Source of the DNA: Flagellimonas sp. CMM7
GTDB taxonomy: Bacteria; Bacteroidota; Bacteroidia; Flavobacteriales; Flavobacteriaceae
Assembly: GCF_021390195.1 (NCBI RefSeq)
Contig: NZ_CP090003.1
Location: 2,468,001-2,532,000 of the forward strand
Length of the DNA stretch: 64,000 nucleotides
Direction: 5' to 3'
Below the pieces are notes generated by a model. That model ran no database searches. It worked only from the letters and a program-made list of their open reading frames with translations, and had not been told where the DNA came from. Within the stretch, counting starts at the first letter, position 1. Each line of letters begins with the position of its first letter. Made by a program: the position numbers and the translations under genes. This document shows, one piece after another, positions 8,783-16,769 of this stretch.

Positions 8783-10072
8783 TTGGATTCCTCTATAATT
8801 ATTATAATTCTTTCATTGCTATTTTCAGCATTCTTTTCAGGAATGGAAATAGCTTTTATTTCTGCGAATAGGATTCATATTGAAATTGAAAAAAAACAGG
8901 AAGGGTTCTTTGCCAAGATACTAACATGGCTTACTGAAAAACCCTCCAAGTTTATAGCCACCATGCTTATTGGGAATAATATTGCATTGGTTATTTACGG
9001 GTTTTTCATGGGGGATGTGTTAATGGATTGGTTTAAAAAACTGGTTCCCACATCCTATGAATTTTTGAACTCTCTTCTTACAGATTTCAGTTTACTTTCT
9101 CAAACAGTGATCTCAACGTTAATAATTTTGTTGACGGCCGAGTTCCTGCCCAAAGTGCTTTTTCAAATATATTCCAATACACTTTTAAAGGTATTCGCCA
9201 TTCCAGCCTACTTTTTTTACGTGCTGTTCTCGTTTGTTTCTTGGTTTGTAATAAAGATTTCAGATTTTGTTCTTCGTGTTTTCTTTAAAACTGAAGGTGA
9301 TGAGGTTCAATTTGCATTTACAAAACTGGAACTAGGGGATTATATTACGGAACAAATGGAAACTGTTGAAGAAGAGGATGAGGTAGACTCTGAAATTCAA
9401 ATATTCCAGAACGCTCTGGAATTTTCTGCTGTTAAGGCACGAGAGGTAATGGTGCCTAGAACCGAAATTATGGCGGTAGAAATAGATGAGACTCCTAAAA
9501 ACCTAGCCAAAATATTTTCGGAAACAGGGTATTCCAAAATATTGGTATACAAAGAAAGTATAGATGAGATTATTGGATATGTACATTCCTATGAATTGTT
9601 TAAAAAACCGAAAACTATCAAGAATATTCTACTTCCTGTTGAATTTGTGCCAGAAACCATGCTAATTCAGGATATTCTTAATGTACTTACTAAAAAAAGA
9701 AAGAGTATTGCAGTGGTTTTAGATGAATATGGTGGCACTTCTGGAATTATGACAGTGGAAGATATTGTTGAAGAGTTATTTGGCGAAATTGAGGATGAAC
9801 ATGATACTACGGATCTTTATGAGGAGCAACTAAGTGAAAATGTATTTAAGTTTTCTGCTCGGCTAGAAGTAGATTACATTAATGAAAATTACAAACTGGA
9901 ATTATCAGAAAGCGATGAGTATGAAACGTTGGGTGGATTGATCATGAACGAGACTGGCGAAATTCCGGAACAGGACTCAGAGATAAAGATCGATAACTTT
10001 TTATTTCATATTCTAGAAGTGTCCAATACCAAAATCGACTTGGTTACGGTGCATGTTCTTGCTGAAGATTAA
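8783..10072 (+). CDS. CNNM/CBS-domain membrane protein (hemolysin C/CorC family)
   Basis: The 429-residue protein has an N-terminal CNNM (DUF21) membrane domain with about four helices (residues 1-160), a paired CBS domain (about 200-325, with MVPRTEIMAV and VVLDEYGGTSGIMTVEDIVEELFGEI) and a C-terminal CorC/HlyC domain (about 345-425). Family members are linked to Mg or other divalent-cation efflux; the older name hemolysin is misleading. The start is TTG at 8783; no closer ATG fits. It resembles GldE in architecture, but the neighbours (lptC before, ppiD-like after) do not match the gldD context, so I do not call it GldE. Confidence 0.82.
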   Translation: MDSSIIIIILSLLFSAFFSGMEIAFISANRIHIEIEKKQEGFFAKILTWLTEKPSKFIATMLIGNNIALVIYGFFMGDVLMDWFKKLVPTSYEFLNSLLTDFSLLSQTVISTLIILLTAEFLPKVLFQIYSNTLLKVFAIPAYFFYVLFSFVSWFVIKISDFVLRVFFKTEGDEVQFAFTKLELGDYITEQMETVEEEDEVDSEIQIFQNALEFSAVKAREVMVPRTEIMAVEIDETPKNLAKIFSETGYSKILVYKESIDEIIGYVHSYELFKKPKTIKNILLPVEFVPETMLIQDILNVLTKKRKSIAVVLDEYGGTSGIMTVEDIVEELFGEIEDEHDTTDLYEEQLSENVFKFSARLEVDYINENYKLELSESDEYETLGGLIMNETGEIPEQDSEIKIDNFLFHILEVSNTKIDLVTVHVLAED

Positions 10073-10156
10073 CAACTTCCATTCTTTTTTTGGCTTTCCT
10101 AATTGAAAAGAAAATGGTATTTTCGCCCACTGAAATTATAGAAAACAAGCAGTAAA

Positions 10157-12277
10157 ATGGCAATATTAGAGAATATTAGAAAACGAACAACAGTACTAAT
10201 TTTAATTATTGGTTTGGCGTTGTTTGCATTTGTAATATCAGGAGTCTTTACCAGCAATGATTTTGCAGGAACAAAAGTAGGCTCTGCTGTAGCAGAAGTA
10301 AATGGTGAGAATATATCCATTGACGATTTTAGAAAAGAGGTAGAGAATGCTTCTAGACGATTTGGTCCAAGCCTTTCTTCTACACAATTGGTAAACAGAG
10401 TGTATGACCAAGAGGTTAGAAAAGCAATTTTGGGACAGCAGTTTGAAGACTTGGGAATTGATGTTGAGAGCGATCAGATTATAGAATTTGTAAAAACCTC
10501 TGGATATGCCCAAATACCAGATTTTCAAGATGAAAACGGAATTTTCAATGCTGAAGTTTTTAAAAGCGCCATTGCAGACTGGAAAGTAAACGATCCATTA
10601 CGTTATGATGCTTGGTTACAGGATGAGAAGACAATAATTCAATCCGCTAAGGAGCGTATGTATTTTAACCTAATAAAAGGAGGTGTTGGTGCTACGCTTT
10701 CAGAAGGTGCTTTCGATTATAAAATGTCCAATGAAAAAGTAGATATCCAATACGTTCGTGTTCCTTACACTTCAATTGCGGATAGTACCATACAAGTTTC
10801 AAAAAGCGAGATACAAGCATATATAAACGAACATAAAGAAGATTTCAACCAAGAAAAAGCAAGGGATATTCGTTTTGTGTATTTTGAAGAAAAAGCTTCT
10901 TCAGATGATGAAAACGCCATAAAAGATGCAGTTACGGCACTTTTAAGTGATACTGTTGAATATTCTGAAGAAAATGACGCCACAGATACTATCGCTGGTT
11001 TTACAAACACCAAGGATATGGCGGCTTTCTTGGATAGGAATTCAGACGCCAAGTTTGATACTATATTTAAGGCTAAAAAAGATTTACCTTCTACGGTTGC
11101 AGACACACTTATGGCGTTAAACGTAGGTGAGATATATGGACCTTATCGGGATGGAGACTTTTTCAAAGTTTCCAAAATGATGGACAGAAGATCCAATGGG
11201 ACGGTAAAGGCAAGTCATATACTTTTTACATATGAGGGAGCTGAAAGGGCTAACCCAAGTATTACTAGAACTAAGGATGAGGCGGAAGCAAAAGCCAAAG
11301 AGATTTTAGCTGAGGCTAAAAAAGAAGGAGCTGTATTCACCACATTGGCAAGAGAGAACTCGGATGGCCCTTCAGCACCAAGAGGAGGAGATTTAGGATA
11401 TTTCCAAGAAGGTGTTATGGCAGATGAGTTCAATGATTTTGCTTTTGGAAACGATGAGGGTACCATAGGTTTGGTCGAGACCCAATTTGGTTTTCATGTA
11501 ATCAAGGTTGATGACAAACAAGACATTGTTCAAGTAGCTACACTTGCTAGAGAGATTGAGCCATCAGAAGAAACAATCAATACGTTGTTTACAGATGCCA
11601 CCAAGTTTGAAATGTCCGCTACTGATGCAGAACCCGAAAACTTTGGGGATATTGCAAGGGAAAGTAGCTATACCATTAGACCTGTTAACAAAGTCAAAGA
11701 GATGGATGAGAGTCTTCCAGGACTTTCAGCACAACGAGGTATTGTACAATGGGCATTTAATGATGATACTAAAGTAGGTGAGATCAAAAGATTTAATATC
11801 AATAACGGATATGCAGTAGTGCAGCTTACAAAAAAGTATAAAGAAGGACTTATGACTCCTGAAGATGCTTCTGCAACGGCCTTGCCAAAAATTAGAAAAG
11901 AGCAAAAAGCTGCACAGATTATTAGTGCTAACCAAGGAAAAGCAATGGAAGCTTTTGCCAAGGACAACAACGTATCGGTTTCCAACGCTTCTTCATTAAC
12001 CATGAAGTCCCCAACAATTCCTGGAGCAGGTAGAGAAGCATTGGTTGTGGGAACAGCTTTTGCATTAGCACAAGATGCCACTTCTAAACTTGTTGAAGGA
12101 GAAACAGGTGTCTTTTTGTTAAAAGTGGTCAAGAAGGAAGAAGCTCCTAAAGTAGATAACTTCAGTACCTATGCAAATACCATTAAAACCAACGCTGCAA
12201 ATCAAGTAAACACGGGAGTATATAACGCGTTAAAAGATGGTGCCGAAATAGAAGATAAACGTTCTACTTTCTATTAG
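10157..12277 (+). CDS. PpiD-like periplasmic peptidyl-prolyl isomerase
   Basis: This 706-residue chaperone is anchored by one membrane helix at about residues 12-32. It has a SurA/PpiD-type N-terminal chaperone domain (about 35-170), a single parvulin domain around 350-445 (ASHILFTYEG, GGDLGYFQEG, GLVETQFGFHVIKV) and a long helical C-terminal part. It should help secreted and outer-membrane proteins fold at the SecYEG exit. It follows the CNNM gene by 84 bases and ends in a strong terminator, so it may close the lptC operon or have its own promoter (a near-match TATTTTCG lies at 10118). Confidence 0.87.
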   Translation: MAILENIRKRTTVLILIIGLALFAFVISGVFTSNDFAGTKVGSAVAEVNGENISIDDFRKEVENASRRFGPSLSSTQLVNRVYDQEVRKAILGQQFEDLGIDVESDQIIEFVKTSGYAQIPDFQDENGIFNAEVFKSAIADWKVNDPLRYDAWLQDEKTIIQSAKERMYFNLIKGGVGATLSEGAFDYKMSNEKVDIQYVRVPYTSIADSTIQVSKSEIQAYINEHKEDFNQEKARDIRFVYFEEKASSDDENAIKDAVTALLSDTVEYSEENDATDTIAGFTNTKDMAAFLDRNSDAKFDTIFKAKKDLPSTVADTLMALNVGEIYGPYRDGDFFKVSKMMDRRSNGTVKASHILFTYEGAERANPSITRTKDEAEAKAKEILAEAKKEGAVFTTLARENSDGPSAPRGGDLGYFQEGVMADEFNDFAFGNDEGTIGLVETQFGFHVIKVDDKQDIVQVATLAREIEPSEETINTLFTDATKFEMSATDAEPENFGDIARESSYTIRPVNKVKEMDESLPGLSAQRGIVQWAFNDDTKVGEIKRFNINNGYAVVQLTKKYKEGLMTPEDASATALPKIRKEQKAAQIISANQGKAMEAFAKDNNVSVSNASSLTMKSPTIPGAGREALVVGTAFALAQDATSKLVEGETGVFLLKVVKKEEAPKVDNFSTYANTIKTNAANQVNTGVYNALKDGAEIEDKRSTFY

Positions 12278-12302
12278 AACCCGTTAAGAATATCAGATAT
12301 AG

Positions 12303-12328
12303 AAAAAGCCCCGGATTGGGGCTTTTTT
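12303..12328 (+). terminator. Rho-independent terminator between convergent genes
   Basis: A perfect 10-bp stem (AAAAAGCCCC / GGGGCTTTTT) with a 5-base loop and T-run sits between the ppiD-like gene and the converging GDYXXLXY gene. The A-run on the other side allows bidirectional use. Confidence 0.85.
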
Positions 12329-12346
12329 AGTATTACTACTCATGTT

Positions 12347-12925
12347 CTAGTTTTCGTCTTGCTTTGCTTTAACCAGTTCCCTTATGGGGATACCATCAAT
12401 CAGAACATCTTTTAGTACGGCGTCTCCATTTTTCACATTGACCAGAGCATAGGTGATTTTGGTAGTATCTCTTTGAGATTCCCTATGGGTCAGTTCTGCA
12501 TCATACGCTTTGGATTCTTCCATATAAAACCTGTCAAAAGGATAATCAATTGTCAATTTTGTAGTGTCAAAAGAAGTTATAAAACCAACTTTGGCTTTGA
12601 TAAAATTTTGATTAAGGTCGATTTTTTCCTTTGAAACTGATTTTATTTTAGCAAAACCTTTCTTGTCTTCTGTAATGGAAACATAAATAACTTCTCCACG
12701 TATCCAATCATGTTCATCAGGAATTTCTATGGTATTCTCATCATAACTTAAGACAATATATTTTCCTCTAAAAGGATCGCTGGGATCAATAGGGGCGGTT
12801 TTAAACTTGTATTCTTTTCCGCTATCCAATACATCTTCTTTATCCCATATCATTTTAGCCGGCACATATAATTGCGCCAAGGCCACAAGAATAAATAAAG
12901 GAAACAATACTTTTTTACTGCTCAT
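12347..12925 (-). CDS. GDYXXLXY-domain protein
   Basis: I start it at ATG 12925, eight bases inside the end of the upstream DUF2157 gene, giving 192 residues. The longer in-frame start would only add a non-signal-like extension. There is one N-terminal membrane helix (about residues 6-25) and then the family signature region, PFRGKYIVLSYDENTIEIP, matching the GDYxxLxY idea with D/G replaced by R-G-K. Proteins of this family almost always pair with DUF2157 membrane proteins, as here. Biochemical function is unknown; the pair probably acts at the inner membrane with the soluble domain outside. Confidence 0.75.
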   Translation of the reverse strand: MSSKKVLFPLFILVALAQLYVPAKMIWDKEDVLDSGKEYKFKTAPIDPSDPFRGKYIVLSYDENTIEIPDEHDWIRGEVIYVSITEDKKGFAKIKSVSKEKIDLNQNFIKAKVGFITSFDTTKLTIDYPFDRFYMEESKAYDAELTHRESQRDTTKITYALVNVKNGDAVLKDVLIDGIPIRELVKAKQDEN

Positions 12926-14201
12926 TTGTCTTTCTTTTTTTAAGCATCCAGTAATTTGTGGCAAAGAACCCTACACCTACCGATACAAACAATATTCCTC
13001 TTACAACGAAGCTCAGATTTGTGTCAAAAAACCTGCAAATGACCAAAGCCGTAATTATGATGAGGCCATAGTTTAGCACGCCTAAATGGTTTTGTTTGGC
13101 TCCTTCCCTAATAGTTAAGAGACCCAATGCAAAAACATAAAAATTGATTAGGATTGCAGCAAATGGAAAAGATAATCCAATGAAAAATGCCACAATAAAG
13201 AGAATGAACATTGGGGCCAATGGTTTAATATCGTTCCAAGGTTTATTTTTTTGATATAAATATAGCAGCACTCCAGCGAGTATTGAGATTACAGCTGAAA
13301 CAAAAAATTCTGGTGTTGAAAGCATCTCACTAAATAAGAAGTATTTCCTTCTCAGATCTTCCCAAAAATCATCAAAACTTAGTATCAAGAGCAATATAAT
13401 GGAACCGAGAGATCCTATTGTCCTATAACCACTGTTCCTCGTTTTTTGTTCATTAAAAAAATCAAGATTTCCTATCAAATAAAATAGTCCAAACAGACTA
13501 AAGTACCCTACAAACATGAGCTCTTCTGTCTTATCGGCAAATGCCCCAAGAACGATGGTTATTGATATTGGAATCACCCAATTATGAAAAACCATAAAAT
13601 TGCTTTTTGGACTTTTCTTGTACAATAGATAATAAAATGGAAGGATGCCCAAAAGCAACAACCAATAGAGGTATGATTCTGAAGCAGGATAAGACCAATA
13701 GTTTGTTTCGCAAGCATAGTAGGTTATACCTATTATAAAGAGCAAAGAAGCTACAGAAGACCTCATTATATATATGGCTGGAAGGCAAATTAGCATCCAT
13801 GTCAACAAAAAAGAACTCAAATCTCCCGAGATATTGTAAATCTGACTTATTAAAGATATACAGGCTCCAACCCCAAAAAATAAAAGAGTGGTGCCACTTT
13901 CTTTCCACGCAACACTGTCTTTTTTTTTGATTAAAACGTATCCGCAGATAATTTGAGCGACTAGCAGCGGTAAAAAGGCAAAGAATGTCTTTATGGTTTT
14001 TGAAAGTTCATCCCAATTGTGCGCTATAATCAGGATAATCCCGAGTCCAACTAAAATTGCCCCTAATATCCCAAAAACAACAAAAAGACGGTTGGTAGAT
14101 GAACTGCCTTTGTTTTCGTAATAGGTTTTAATGTTGTCGGCCGTTTCTTCTGTAATGATTTCAGCCTTTACAAGATTTGGTAAATCCTTAAGAATGCTCA
14201 T
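12915..14201 (-). CDS. DUF2157 polytopic membrane protein
   Basis: The 428-residue product has a soluble N-terminal stretch of about 35 residues (the DUF2157 region, LVKAEIITEETADNIKTYYE) followed by roughly twelve hydrophobic helices. It overlaps the GDYXXLXY gene and the two are translationally coupled. The ATG at 14201 is the conventional start. A strong Shine-Dalgarno-like AGGAGG lies about 27 bases upstream and would instead suit an in-frame CTG seven codons before the ATG. An inverted repeat lies further upstream. The family function is not known. Confidence 0.78.
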   Translation of the reverse strand: MSILKDLPNLVKAEIITEETADNIKTYYENKGSSSTNRLFVVFGILGAILVGLGIILIIAHNWDELSKTIKTFFAFLPLLVAQIICGYVLIKKKDSVAWKESGTTLLFFGVGACISLISQIYNISGDLSSFLLTWMLICLPAIYIMRSSVASLLFIIGITYYACETNYWSYPASESYLYWLLLLGILPFYYLLYKKSPKSNFMVFHNWVIPISITIVLGAFADKTEELMFVGYFSLFGLFYLIGNLDFFNEQKTRNSGYRTIGSLGSIILLLILSFDDFWEDLRRKYFLFSEMLSTPEFFVSAVISILAGVLLYLYQKNKPWNDIKPLAPMFILFIVAFFIGLSFPFAAILINFYVFALGLLTIREGAKQNHLGVLNYGLIIITALVICRFFDTNLSFVVRGILFVSVGVGFFATNYWMLKKRKTNEQ

Positions 14202-14240
14202 TTCTCTGCCTAGTTTTACCAGCTATTCCTCCTGTTTAAA

Positions 14241-14257
14241 ATTATCCAAAGGATAAT
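14241..14257. promoter_or_regulatory. Inverted repeat upstream of the DUF2157 gene, candidate operator
   Basis: ATTATCCAAAGGATAAT is a perfect 7+3+7 inverted repeat 40 bases before the DUF2157 start. Its position fits an operator, but no regulator gene is adjacent. The remaining bases up to 14384 show nothing clear. Confidence 0.35.
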
Positions 14258-14384
14258 ATAGTTCCAGTACTAGCTTATTTAATGGGAATATAGTAAAACT
14301 GTAGGATCCTTATTTTAAGGACTTGATTATTGTTGGGTCTGGGTTGACGATGGAGCTCAGATTTAAAAGATAAATCGGTCTAGA

Positions 14385-15296
14385 TCAAAGAACCAATTCA
14401 GAAAAGGAAATAACGGTTTCAAATCCTTTGGATTTAAAATAACCGGGAGTCTTTTGGTCTCCGGTAGCCATAATGAAATCCCCGCCCCAAGCCCCTAAAC
14501 TCTTTATGGATCCAGAATAGTCTGGAAAAAGTTTGGATTTTATGGTTTCCAAGCCCAATACTTTGGATAAGATTTTTTCATGTTCCAGCAACAAGGATTC
14601 AAACGTTGAGAGTGAAGAAGAAGTTGCCATTTTTTTAGTGATTTCGGAAATGTCTTCTAATAAACTTTCTTTATTAAACTCTTGTTCACGATAGGTTGCA
14701 ATTGCAGTCTTGCTGCTTTGTTTTTGGTTGAGATATACAAAGTAGATGGCATCTTTAAACGATGGGTTAAAAGATACTTCTTCAATTTTGGGGGCACCGT
14801 TCTCTAATTGATAGAAAATAGGATTATCATGTTGCGCACAGGCAATATCATAACCACTACCTCCAAAGGCATTCTTTAATAATTGAAAGGCATCGACCTG
14901 AGCCCATTGCGCTATGTTGTTTATAAGTGTGGAAGAACTGCCCAACCCCCATAATCTAGGAAAGTCTAGATGGGTTTCAACCTTAAGTCCACCAATGTTT
15001 TGTAAAAAGCTGGGGTTTTTGGATTTTGCTTCAGACAGTAAAGTGATTAATGTCCTTGAAATAGCGTTATCGGTAGAAGAGATTAATGTCAAACCGTCTA
15101 AGTTAAGGCTCCCGCTAAACCATACCTTGCCTTTTTCATCAAAACTTGTCCATTCCAATAATCCTGCGGATGAGGTTGATGTCACCTTTAAAGATTGCCC
15201 ATACTTGGTGGGTACGGCTAATCCAAGAGCACCATCCAAAATTGCATATTCTCCAGAGAGTAACAGTTTACCGTTGCTGTAAAATTCTTTTTGCAT
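14385..15296 (-). CDS. GYDIA-family GHMP kinase (mevalonate-pathway type)
   Basis: This 303-residue GHMP-superfamily kinase shows the N-terminal GKLLLSGEYAIL segment, the ATP-binding LGSSST at 118-123 and the eponymous GSGYDIA at 146-152. It overlaps the HMG-CoA reductase stop by one base (TAATG), so the two are coupled. The neighbour makes a role in the mevalonate route to isoprenoids likely (phosphorylation of mevalonate or a later intermediate). The exact substrate cannot be read from sequence. Confidence 0.82.
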   Translation of the reverse strand: MQKEFYSNGKLLLSGEYAILDGALGLAVPTKYGQSLKVTSTSSAGLLEWTSFDEKGKVWFSGSLNLDGLTLISSTDNAISRTLITLLSEAKSKNPSFLQNIGGLKVETHLDFPRLWGLGSSSTLINNIAQWAQVDAFQLLKNAFGGSGYDIACAQHDNPIFYQLENGAPKIEEVSFNPSFKDAIYFVYLNQKQSSKTAIATYREQEFNKESLLEDISEITKKMATSSSLSTFESLLLEHEKILSKVLGLETIKSKLFPDYSGSIKSLGAWGGDFIMATGDQKTPGYFKSKGFETVISFSELVL

Positions 15297-16612
15297 TAGT
15301 TGGATTGAATCTTTTCCAAGGCTTCTTTTACGGAGGCATTAGTCACTGTATTGTCTTTGAAGTAATCTACAAGCTGTAGTTTTTCACTTTCTGTGGCTCC
15401 CATTTGGTTGAGCATATTCAATAAGTGCATTTTCATATGCCCTTTTTGGATTCCTGTGGTTACCAAAGAACGAACGGCAGCAAAGTTTTGTGCTAATCCC
15501 GCAACCGCAACTATTTGCATTAATTCTTTAGCTGTTGGATTTTGAAGGATTTCCAAAGCTAGTTTTACCAAAGGATGAAGAGAAGTCAATCCACCCACGG
15601 TTCCCAGTGCCAATGGAACTTCAATCCAAAATTTAAAGGTGTCACCTTCAATGCTTGCATGTGTTAAGCTTGAATAACTACCATCTTTAGCGGCATATGC
15701 ATGGACTCCAGCTTCAATGGCCCTAAAATCATTTCCTGTGGCCAAAACAACAGCATCAATACCGTTCATGATGCCTTTATTATGGGTAACCGCCCTATAA
15801 GGCTCAACCTTCGCTATGGCAACGGCTTGCACCATTTTTTGCGCAAATTCCCCTGACGGAATATTGTCCCCATTTAATGAGGAGATTGGACAGCTTACCT
15901 CTGCCCTTACCAAACAATTGGGCACATAATTGGATAAGATGCCCATAATAACTTCAATAGCTTTCTCTTCTTCTGTAAAGTCTGAGTGGTGACTTGCTTT
16001 TTCTTTTAGAGTTTTGGCAAATTGCTCCAAACAAGAGTTTATGAAGTTGGCACCCATGGCATCCTGTGTCTCAAAAGTGCAGTGCAATTGATAATACCCA
16101 TCAATTTTATCACTTAAATCTCTAAGTTGGATATTACTGATTCCACCGCCACGCTTTTCCATACTTTTGGTAATGGATGCTGTGTTTTTGTGGAGTTCGG
16201 GTTTTATCTCATTAAAAAACTGCTGCAGTTTTTCCGTTTTACCTTTAAATATAAAATGGACTTGTCCTACCTTTTCCGTTCCTAAAATTTCTGTTTTAAA
16301 ACCTCCTCGGCTTAACCAAAATTTGGCTGCTTTACTTGCTGCGGCCACCACAGAACTTTCTTCAATAGCCATAGGAATAGCATATAACCTATCATTGATT
16401 AAAAAATTGGGTGCAATGGCAAAAGGCAGATAATAATTGGAAATAGTATTTTCTATGAACTCGTCATGTAGTTTTTGAACTGCTGAATCCGTATTCCAGT
16501 ACCGTTCCAACAGCTGTTTTGATTCTTCAGGATTTTTGGTGTAATTAGCTGCGATCCAATCGATTTTTTCACTTTTGGAAAGTTTGGAAAATCCCTCAAC
16601 AGGAGTGTTCAT
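15296..16612 (-). CDS. mvaA: Hydroxymethylglutaryl-CoA reductase, class II (degradative type)
   Basis: The 438-residue enzyme interconverts HMG-CoA and mevalonate. Class II residues are visible: Glu84/85 in the MAIEESSVVAA stretch, DAMGAN at 184-189 for cofactor binding, Lys279 in HNKGIMNG, Asp295 in TGNDFR and a C-terminal His392 in QKGHM. Although the class is named degradative, its coupling to a GHMP kinase suggests biosynthesis of mevalonate for isoprenoids here. A perfect -7 element lies 19 bases upstream, and the divergent spacer to the DPP4 gene holds two palindromes. Confidence 0.92.
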   Translation of the reverse strand: MNTPVEGFSKLSKSEKIDWIAANYTKNPEESKQLLERYWNTDSAVQKLHDEFIENTISNYYLPFAIAPNFLINDRLYAIPMAIEESSVVAAASKAAKFWLSRGGFKTEILGTEKVGQVHFIFKGKTEKLQQFFNEIKPELHKNTASITKSMEKRGGGISNIQLRDLSDKIDGYYQLHCTFETQDAMGANFINSCLEQFAKTLKEKASHHSDFTEEEKAIEVIMGILSNYVPNCLVRAEVSCPISSLNGDNIPSGEFAQKMVQAVAIAKVEPYRAVTHNKGIMNGIDAVVLATGNDFRAIEAGVHAYAAKDGSYSSLTHASIEGDTFKFWIEVPLALGTVGGLTSLHPLVKLALEILQNPTAKELMQIVAVAGLAQNFAAVRSLVTTGIQKGHMKMHLLNMLNQMGATESEKLQLVDYFKDNTVTNASVKEALEKIQSN

Positions 16613-16631
16613 AGTACTTGATTAAAGGGTT

Positions 16632-16639
16632 CAAATATA
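16632..16639 (-). promoter_or_regulatory. -7 promoter element (TATATTTG) for mvaA
   Basis: This is a perfect TAnnTTTG match on the minus strand, ending 19 bases before the mvaA ATG. No clean -33 box is visible. Confidence 0.5.
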
Positions 16640-16690
16640 AGGATAATGCAACTTTTCGCTTCTCTTTCAGGAGTCCTCAGGTTTAATTCT

Positions 16691-16706
16691 TGTTACAATT
16701 GTAACA
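16691..16706. promoter_or_regulatory. Perfect 16-bp palindrome, candidate operator
   Basis: TGTTACAATTGTAACA is a perfect palindrome between the divergent mvaA and DPP4-like genes. Its centre, TACAATTGTA, matches the TACAnnTGTA core known for BlaI/MecI/CopY-type repressors. No such regulator is encoded in the window, so the assignment is inference. Confidence 0.5.
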
Positions 16707-16717
16707 CTAAAGTTTAG
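16707..16717. promoter_or_regulatory. CTAAAGTTTAG palindrome, copy 1
   Basis: CTAAAGTTTAG is a 5+1+5 palindrome directly abutting the 16-bp palindrome. The same 11-mer, also preceded by GTAAC, recurs at 38529 in front of the metal operon. Confidence 0.3.
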
Positions 16718-16769
16718 ATTTTGAATAAATATTAGTAAACTTGATAGTTTTTAATCAATTTTAACTTCA

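Noticed and set aside
8783..10072. Assignment as GldE
   Set aside because: Domain plan is the same (CNNM, CBS pair, CorC), but the neighbours are lptC and a ppiD-like gene rather than gldD, so the generic family call is safer.
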